Of a stretch of DNA of 43,439 nucleotides, positions 38,210 to 43,439 are shown in pieces. The stretch's first letter is position 1, and every line of letters begins with the position of its first letter. The stretch comes from Candidatus Acetothermia bacterium. GTDB lineage: Bacteria > Bipolaricaulota > Bipolaricaulia > Bipolaricaulales > Bipolaricaulaceae. The notes beneath the pieces were generated by a model. The model saw only the letters and a program-made list of their open reading frames with translations. It ran no database searches and was not told where the DNA came from. The translations under genes were made by a program, and so were the position numbers. The stretch covers positions 1-43,439 of the forward strand of contig PWTC01000087.1 of the NCBI GenBank assembly GCA_003563005.1, read 5' to 3'.

Positions 38210-38943
38210 GGATCTGCGTCCTGGGCAGTGGTTCCTCCGGCAACGCTATCCTCGTCGAAGGGCCGACAGGGCGGCTGTTGATCGATGCGGGGCTCTCCTG
38301 GAGGGAGATCGAGCGCCGAGCGGAGCGCGCCGGGCTATCGACCGCGGGTATCGCATGGGTGCTTCTGACGCATGAGCACTCCGATCACGTACGCGGCCTG
38401 GGACCGTTGATCCGCCGGGGTGTGCGCGTGGCGGCGAGCGCCGGTACGCTGCGGGCGCTGGGCGTGGAGGGTGTTCCGGTGAAGGAAGGGATGGAGGTGT
38501 GCGGCCTGACCCTCTACCCGTTTCCCCTCTCGCATGACGCGGTCGAGCCTACCGGGTTCCGCCTCGCGTGGGACGGAGTGAGCCTGGGTGTGGCCACGGA
38601 CCTCGGCTGCGTCACGCCGGCGGCGACGGAGGCTCTGCGCCGTTGTACGAGCGTGATTATGGAGGCCAACCACGACCCTTCCATGCTCCTTGCTGGCCCC
38701 TATCCGTGGTTCTTGAAGATGCGGGTCCTGGGGCCCAAGGGGCATCTGGCAAACGACGAAGCGGGTAGGGCCCTGGCTACGCTGGCCTCGTCAGAGCTCC
38801 AGACCGTTCTCCTGGCGCACCTCTCTCAGGAGAACAACACCCAGGCCTGCGCGCTGGACACGGTGGCCCGGTCGCTCGCCGACTGGGGGGGGAAGCTCTA
38901 CCTGAGCTACCCAGACCGCCCGTCGGCCGTGGTCACTTCGTGA
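38206..38943 (+). CDS. Metallo-beta-lactamase fold hydrolase (YycJ/WalJ type)
   Basis: This 245-residue protein begins [19 protein letters not shown], as in YycJ-type proteins, and has the metal site [12 protein letters not shown] (HxHxDH). Further metal ligands are in [25 protein letters not shown] and [10 protein letters not shown]. YycJ-family enzymes are thought to be DNA exonucleases; the role here is inferred. The start is TTG at 38206, overlapping the slipin TGA (TTGA) behind GAAGGGAAG. Its 3' end overlaps the convergent ftsI gene by 11 nt. Confidence 0.92.
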   Translation: MRICVLGSGSSGNAILVEGPTGRLLIDAGLSWREIERRAERAGLSTAGIAWVLLTHEHSDHVRGLGPLIRRGVRVAASAGTLRALGVEGVPVKEGMEVCGLTLYPFPLSHDAVEPTGFRLAWDGVSLGVATDLGCVTPAATEALRRCTSVIMEANHDPSMLLAGPYPWFLKMRVLGPKGHLANDEAGRALATLASSELQTVLLAHLSQENNTQACALDTVARSLADWGGKLYLSYPDRPSAVVTS

Positions 38944-40612
38944 TGGGGGCGACCACGCCCGCTTCCTCCATCGCCTCGACGATGGTGCGGATCGTCCTTC
39001 CGGCGGTATCTGCGCCCCAGAAGGACTCGCCTTTGGGCTCGTCGTACACTACCAGAAGCACGTAGTCGGGGTCGTCCCAGGGGAAGAACGCCCCGAAGCC
39101 GGCGATGTAGCGACCGGCGACGTACCCTTGTCCGGGGAACGCTTTCTCTCCTGTCCCCGACTTGCCGGCGATCCCGTAGCCGGGGACATCCGCGTGCCGC
39201 GCCGAGGGCAGCCCGGCGGATCGCTGAGGATCGAGTCCCTGGCGGAGGATGGCACGCATCTCCAGGCTGGCCGCCGGAGAGGCCACTTGCCGGGGCATCC
39301 CGCCGCTGCCTTCAACGAGATGAGGGGGCATGTACCTGCCGTGGTTGGCCAGCGCGCCGAAGGCGGCTGCCAACTGGATACCGGTCACGGCCACGCTCTG
39401 GCCGAATGAGGTCATCGCCAGATCGAGTTCGGTCCAGTGTTCGGGGGGATGCAGGATGCCCACGGCCTCCCCCGGGAGTTCGATACCTGTCTTCTCCCCG
39501 AACCCCATGCGAACGAGGTACTCGTGTGTGCGGTCGATGCCCAACCGCTGGGCCACCTGGACGAGGACGACGTTCAACGACTGGTTCATCCCGCGGGAGA
39601 AGGGGACAGATCCGTACTGCTCATAGCGATTGGCGTTGTGCACCGGGATTCCCATCACACGGTACGGTGAGTCCGCATGGATCAGCTCGTCCGCTCGGAC
39701 CACGCGCTGATCCATGGCAGCCAGACCGATCAGCGCCTTGAACGTCGATCCGGGCTCGAATACCTGTGTGACGGCCCAGGACTGGAGGTGCTCGGGAGGG
39801 GAGTGCGGATCATGTGGGTCGAACGAGGGGGCCTGCGCCAGCGCGAGAACTGCACCCGAGCGTGCGTCGAGCACGATGGCGAAGCCGCGGTCGGCCATGA
39901 ACGTCTTCACTCCGTACGCGACGGCCCCTTCGCAGATCTGCTGCAGGGTCGGATCCAGTGTCAGCACGAGGTCTTCTCCGGGCGCTCCTGGATCCTCGAG
40001 CTCGATGTCGACGACGCGCCCGTCACGGCCGCGGAGTACCCGGTACACGGTCGGGCGGCCCGTCAGCACCTCGTCGAAGGCTTGCTCGATGCCGGCCAGG
40101 CCCTCTCCGTCCACACCCACCACCCCCAGCACGTTGAGCGCCATGATGCCCTGTGGATAGCAGCGGGCCCAGGTGTCGAAGAACAGAAGGCCGCGGATGC
40201 CCAGATCGCGCGCGCGCTGCCTCAGACGGTCGCCGGCGGCACGGTCGAGAGCCCGGTCGATCCAGGTGAAGTACGATGCGCGGTAGACGCGGTTGTGGGC
40301 AGCTTCGGAGGAGAGACCGACCTCCTGAACCAGCAAGGATATGAGTAGCTCGGGTTTGGTCATGTGGTGGTTGTCCAGGGCGACCGCATAGGCGGGGATG
40401 TCGCGCGCCAGGGGCAGTCCTCCCGCGCCGTAGATCGTCCCGCGCTGGTTAGGCAACACGATGACGTCCTCGTGGAGCGCCTGGGCGGCCGCGGCCCAGC
40501 GGTCATGCTCGAAGGCTTGCAGTTGCACCAGCCTCCCCAGCACCGCCGCAAGCCCCAGGGCCATGAGGCCGAGCGCGAGTCCGCCCCGCCGCACTGCCTG
40601 AGCCTGAGTCAT
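38933..40612 (-). CDS. ftsI: Peptidoglycan transpeptidase FtsI/PBP2-3 type
   Basis: This 559-residue class B penicillin-binding protein cross-links septal peptidoglycan. An N-terminal helix (about 10-30) is followed by the dimerisation region starting LPNQRGTIYGAGGLPLA, then the transpeptidase domain. Active-site motifs are SxxK in FEPGSTFKALIG, SxN in NQSLNVVLVQ, and the third motif as GKSGTGEK (KSG rather than KTG). No PASTA domain is present. The ATG overlaps the stop of the FtsL-like gene (ATGA), matching the usual rsmH-ftsL-ftsI order of the dcw cluster; mraY, murF and the rest do not follow. Confidence 0.94.
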   Translation of the reverse strand: MTQAQAVRRGGLALGLMALGLAAVLGRLVQLQAFEHDRWAAAAQALHEDVIVLPNQRGTIYGAGGLPLARDIPAYAVALDNHHMTKPELLISLLVQEVGLSSEAAHNRVYRASYFTWIDRALDRAAGDRLRQRARDLGIRGLLFFDTWARCYPQGIMALNVLGVVGVDGEGLAGIEQAFDEVLTGRPTVYRVLRGRDGRVVDIELEDPGAPGEDLVLTLDPTLQQICEGAVAYGVKTFMADRGFAIVLDARSGAVLALAQAPSFDPHDPHSPPEHLQSWAVTQVFEPGSTFKALIGLAAMDQRVVRADELIHADSPYRVMGIPVHNANRYEQYGSVPFSRGMNQSLNVVLVQVAQRLGIDRTHEYLVRMGFGEKTGIELPGEAVGILHPPEHWTELDLAMTSFGQSVAVTGIQLAAAFGALANHGRYMPPHLVEGSGGMPRQVASPAASLEMRAILRQGLDPQRSAGLPSARHADVPGYGIAGKSGTGEKAFPGQGYVAGRYIAGFGAFFPWDDPDYVLLVVYDEPKGESFWGADTAGRTIRTIVEAMEEAGVVAPITK

Positions 40613-40947
40613 CGGTTCCGCGTCAGGTCGATGATCCGATCCTTGTCGTACTCGGCCATCCCCAGGGCGCCTGCGCGCTGCAGGATCTGGTCACGCCGGA
40701 GTGCCAACTCCACCTGGTGCTCCAGGTAGAGCACGTCGCGTCTGAGGTGTTCCACGGACAAGGTGGCGCGGGCGACCTCCTGGCGATAGAGGGCGATCCC
40801 CGCGCCCAGCCAGAGGTACGCCAGCACGAGGGTAGCGACCGCCGCGCCGGCGCCGATCGCCACGAGGCACAGCCGCCACTGTGCGGTGATCTCCCATGCC
40901 CTGTCACGTAACCAGGGCGCGGGCAACGAGTGCACGCGTGTCCTCAT
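40609..40947 (-). CDS. ftsL: FtsL/DivIC-like division protein
   Basis: This 112-residue bitopic membrane protein has a basic N-terminus, one membrane helix (about residues 26-48), and a coiled coil with a leucine zipper pattern (VARATLSVEHLRRDVLYLEHQVELALRRDQI). It ends in AGALGMAEYDKDRII, like the AEKLGM motif of FtsL. FtsL forms a complex with FtsB and FtsQ that activates FtsW/FtsI. The call rests on topology and on the place between rsmH and ftsI; sequence similarity in this family is low. A GGGGGGAG site is next to the ATG. Confidence 0.82.
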   Translation of the reverse strand: MRTRVHSLPAPWLRDRAWEITAQWRLCLVAIGAGAAVATLVLAYLWLGAGIALYRQEVARATLSVEHLRRDVLYLEHQVELALRRDQILQRAGALGMAEYDKDRIIDLTRNR

Positions 40948-41003
40948 GCTCCCCCCTGCCGCAGTGTACGCGCCCCGATGTCCATCCTATGAGGACAGTT
41001 GAC

Positions 41004-41897
41004 CTATGGCAGGCCGACGTGCGGCACCTGGGCTGCGCGCAGCTTCGCTGAGCGTGCGCGCGGGTTCACCACGACCTCCTCGTGGGCAGGGCGAAGCGGT
41101 TTCCTGGTGAGGATCTCCAACCGGCCCTCGGATTGCTCACGGAGGAACGCGCGCTTCACGATCCGGTCTTCGAGAGAATGGAACGCGATCACGACCAACC
41201 TGCCGCCGGGCGCGAGCGCTTCCAGGGCGCCGGCGATACCCTGCTCGAGCGCGGCCAGTTCGTCATTGACGGCGATCCTCAGTGCCTGGAAGGACTTCGT
41301 GGCTGGATGGATCCTCCGTCTGCCTCCTCGGGAAGCAGCGCGGGTGATGATCGCGGCGAGCTCGGACGTGGTGGCGATCGGAGCGTGGTCGCGCGCCCGC
41401 ACGATCGCGCGGGCGATGCCCCTTGCGCGGGGTTCCTCCCCGTATTCGTGGAGGATCCGTGCCAGCTCAGGCTCCGCGAGGCCGTTGACCAGCTCGGCGG
41501 CCGTGACCGGCCCGTGGGGATCCATGCGCATGTCTAGAGGGCCATCCTGTCGAAACGAGAAGCCCCGCTCTGGCCTCTCCAGCTGCAGCGAGGAGACCCC
41601 CAGATCGAGGAGTACGCCGTGCACAGGACCGACGTTGACGCTCGCGAGGAGGCCCGGCAGAACGGCGAAGCTTCCGTGAATCAGGGTGACGCGTTCGGTG
41701 TAGCCCTCCAGGCGGACGGCTGCGTGTGCCAGCGCTTCGGGGTCACGATCCACGCCCACCAGGCGCGCGCCCTGCGACAACATGGCCTCGCTGTGGCCTC
41801 CCAGGCCGACGGTCGCGTCCACGTAGGTGCGTCCCGGCTCGATCCGTAGGAGTTCCAGGACCTCGCGGACCATGACCGGCTCATGCCGCACTGTCAA
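41004..41897 (-). CDS. rsmH: 16S rRNA (cytosine1402-N4)-methyltransferase RsmH
   Basis: This is a 297-residue SAM-dependent methyltransferase, also called MraW. It begins with RHEPVMVREVLELL, then the SAM-binding YVDATVGLGGHSEAML and VGVDRDPEAL, then LLDLGVSSLQLERPERGFSF, and has FQALRIAVNDEL and VVIAFHSLEDRIVK. It methylates C1402 in the ribosomal P site. TTG at 41897 is proposed as start because GGAGGT lies 5 nt upstream; GTG at 41891 is the alternative. It overlaps the end of csaB by 17 nt. Confidence 0.95.
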   Translation of the reverse strand: MTVRHEPVMVREVLELLRIEPGRTYVDATVGLGGHSEAMLSQGARLVGVDRDPEALAHAAVRLEGYTERVTLIHGSFAVLPGLLASVNVGPVHGVLLDLGVSSLQLERPERGFSFRQDGPLDMRMDPHGPVTAAELVNGLAEPELARILHEYGEEPRARGIARAIVRARDHAPIATTSELAAIITRAASRGGRRRIHPATKSFQALRIAVNDELAALEQGIAGALEALAPGGRLVVIAFHSLEDRIVKRAFLREQSEGRLEILTRKPLRPAHEEVVVNPRARSAKLRAAQVPHVGLP

Positions 41898-42801
41898 GCC
41901 AGACCTCCAGTTCGCGTGCACTGACCTGTGCCTCGTCGCGCAACCGGTCGCGTGCGCGGTGTAACCCCCGCGTCCACTCCGGCCCGCGCAGAACCTCCGT
42001 GTCGGCCGGCCAGCGGGGGATGGGAGCGGGGAGATCTCGCTCCACCAGATAGGCGAACGCCTCCGCCTTCCGCGTGCCGGGGACGACCGTGAAGGGTGTG
42101 CCCGACAGCAGCGCCAACTCCAGGGCGTGCAGCCGTGCTGCGATGAGCAGCTCCGCCTGGGCCAGGAGATCTAGCGCTTCCTCAGGCGTGCGCGGGGTAG
42201 CACGCTCGAGGTCACCCAGCACGGCGTCGTCCTCGCCGCGTGCCATCACAAGGCCGACGAGGGGCCGGCCACGGGCCCTCGCCTCGCGCTGGGCCCGATC
42301 GTACGCGGCGCGGCGCAGCATGGCGGGGACCGAAGGGGAGAGGTTAAGCACTACAGGTCCCCGGTGGTTGCCTTTGGCCGGCGGCACTCCGAGGACCGGA
42401 TCCCTGCCCGACTGGGGCGTGGCGCCGACGTCGCTGAGGGCACGGAGGCTCTCAGGGTCACGGCCGGAGATGAAGCGTGCTCCCCGTGCGGCCCACGAGA
42501 GAAGATGGCGGCCGAAGGCAGTGTGCACGTCGACGCCGACCGAGGCGAGCGCGACCGGGCCTCGATGTGCCGCCCAGCGGACGGCAGCCGTGTAGAAGGC
42601 CAGCGAGCGTCGTGACGAGGTATCCTGGAACAGCCCTCCAGTGAACACGGTGGTCCCGCGACCTCGCGGGAGACGTGGGGGCGCCCACAGCTCGGCCTCG
42701 CGGAGCGCCGGGACGAGCTGCCGCCATGCCCAGCAGAGGGATTCGTCCCCCAGGTTGCCGTGACCGAAGTACCCATAGAGCCGGAGTCGCCCGCTACCCA
42801 T
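41881..42801 (-). CDS. csaB: Polysaccharide pyruvyl transferase (CsaB-like)
   Basis: This 306-residue protein has the family start LYGYFGHGNLGDESLCWA, the central GPVALASVGVD and FISGRDPESLRAL, and a C-terminal LIAARLHALELALLSGTPF (R.H motif). CsaB adds pyruvate ketals to cell-wall polysaccharide so that SLH-domain proteins can bind. This suggests an S-layer or SLH-anchored envelope; no SLH protein is in the window. The ATG lies inside the last codons of the HAD gene upstream (8-nt overlap). It precedes rsmH, so it shares an operon with division genes. Confidence 0.87.
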   Translation of the reverse strand: MGSGRLRLYGYFGHGNLGDESLCWAWRQLVPALREAELWAPPRLPRGRGTTVFTGGLFQDTSSRRSLAFYTAAVRWAAHRGPVALASVGVDVHTAFGRHLLSWAARGARFISGRDPESLRALSDVGATPQSGRDPVLGVPPAKGNHRGPVVLNLSPSVPAMLRRAAYDRAQREARARGRPLVGLVMARGEDDAVLGDLERATPRTPEEALDLLAQAELLIAARLHALELALLSGTPFTVVPGTRKAEAFAYLVERDLPAPIPRWPADTEVLRGPEWTRGLHRARDRLRDEAQVSARELEVWLDSAA

Positions 42802-43439
42802 CCGTCCCGCAGCCGATGACCGTGATGCGGCCGAGGTCGGCGATGATGTGGTCGGCGTCTTGGAGACAGCTCTGCGTGCCGATCCCGCAGAGGAGGCCCA
42901 CCACAGGTCGGCACCCTGCGGCTCTTCCGGCGTCCACGTCTGTTCCCGCGTCTCCGGCCATCATGCAGCGATCCGGCCGCACACCCAACTCCGCGCAGGC
43001 GGCAAGCAGGAAATCCGGCGCCGGCTTGGGGCGATGTGCGCCATCGATGCCTACGACGGCGTCCACAAGTCCCTCCCAGCCGAGCGCGCGCAGATGCCGT
43101 CGTGCTGCGGCTGCACTGTCATGGGTGACGATGGCCACCCGTCCTCCCGCGCTGCGCAGCGCCCGCAAGAAGGCCTCGGCTCCGACGGTGGGCCTTAGGT
43201 GGACTTCGAAGGGGAACGCTGCGTCGACCGAGGCGAACACCGTACGAACTAGGTCTGCCGCCTCGGTCGGCGTGAGCTGGGTCATCTCGCTCAGGTATCC
43301 GGCCACCGCCGCCTCGGCCTCGCTGCGGGGTATGGGGATGATCCCCGAGGGTCGGGTACCGGCTTCACCGTTCAGGCCCATGAATGAAAGCAACTGCCGG
43401 CCGGCCGCCGGGGACAACGACAAGGTCGAAGCGAGCCTC
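42794..43439 (-). CDS. HAD-superfamily hydrolase, 5' end beyond window
   Basis: The frame is open to the window end, so the N-terminus with the DxDGT nucleophile motif lies outside. The visible part (about 214 residues) has a helical cap, motif II VTHDSAAAARRHL, the motif III lysine in RPKPAPDFLLAA, and motif IV MAGDAGTDVDAGRAAG, as in phosphoglycolate phosphatase-like HAD proteins. The substrate is unknown. An internal TTG at 43423 is possible but would remove the catalytic motif, so I treat the gene as partial. It overlaps csaB by 8 nt. Confidence 0.88.
   Translation of the reverse strand, partial: RLASTLSLSPAAGRQLLSFMGLNGEAGTRPSGIIPIPRSEAEAAVAGYLSEMTQLTPTEAADLVRTVFASVDAAFPFEVHLRPTVGAEAFLRALRSAGGRVAIVTHDSAAAARRHLRALGWEGLVDAVVGIDGAHRPKPAPDFLLAACAELGVRPDRCMMAGDAGTDVDAGRAAGCRPVVGLLCGIGTQSCLQDADHIIADLGRITVIGCGTDG

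Noticed and set aside
1-43439. CRISPR array, insertion sequence or prophage
   Set aside because: No regularly spaced direct repeats, transposase or integrase motifs, or terminal inverted repeats were found; composition looks even across the window.

Overview
The window is GC-rich, densely coded chromosomal DNA from a bacterium. It holds housekeeping genes in short operons, with no insertion sequences, phage genes, rRNA or CRISPR array visible. A lipoprotein-free secreted beta-helix protein, a SurA/PpiD-type foldase and a predicted outer-membrane barrel point to a diderm cell. SpoVS beside RNase Y, a BshC-like protein, a cyclic-2,3-diphosphoglycerate-synthetase-like GTPase and scattered cell-wall genes suggest a deep-branching lineage. 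My best guess is Bipolaricaulota (OP1/Acetothermia) or a relative, at low confidence.

Layout. 0-3.1 kb: a NUDIX gene cut by the window edge, then lemA, a DUF2207 membrane protein and a diverged LemA-like gene. 3.2-10.9 kb (minus strand): one long operon with a secreted NosD-type beta-helix protein fused to DUF192, a HAD phosphatase, an FtsZ with an extra N-terminal DnaA-domain-I-like module, an M1 peptidase, a family 2 glycosyltransferase, a BshB-like deacetylase and a BshC-like protein. 11-13.2 kb: plsY behind a long structured leader, and a convergent MFS transporter. 13.3-20.4 kb (plus): tldD-tldE, an unknown gene, upp, fabG, a TIM-barrel isomerase and a second MFS transporter. 20.5-21.8 kb (minus): a CAU tRNA, an RNase H-like gene that lacks catalytic residues, dtd and rpmF. 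21.8-27.9 kb (minus): rny-spoVS-atpZ-surA/TPR-mazG-small ORF-yqeG. 27.9-32.1 kb (minus): rimP-nusA-RND/MMPL transporter. 32.1-36.0 kb: rluD-like, a CDP-alcohol phosphatidyltransferase, the cDPG-synthetase-like GTPase and a barrel protein. 36.0-38.9 kb: pgsA, tpiA, a slipin and a metallo-beta-lactamase protein. 38.9-43.4 kb (minus): a reduced division and cell-wall cluster of HAD-csaB-rsmH-ftsL-ftsI.

Gene expression. Many operons carry a recognisable sigma-70-type promoter of the form TTGnnn, 16-18 nt, TAnnnT. At several genes (upp, pgsA, the CDP-alcohol transferase, MFS1, rimP, rluD) the -10 box lies only 6-10 nt from the start codon and there is no Shine-Dalgarno sequence, which predicts leaderless mRNAs. 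Other genes have strong GGAGG sites. Neighbouring genes often overlap by ATGA/GTGA/TTGA, implying translational coupling.

Most unusual observations: the DnaA-I-like/FtsZ fusion; the NosD/DUF192 fusion; the rimP/rluD divergent leaderless promoter built on one shared TATA core; the tRNA separated by 6 nt from a degenerate RNase H gene; a probable CTG start for the AtpZ-like gene; and the structured plsY leader.
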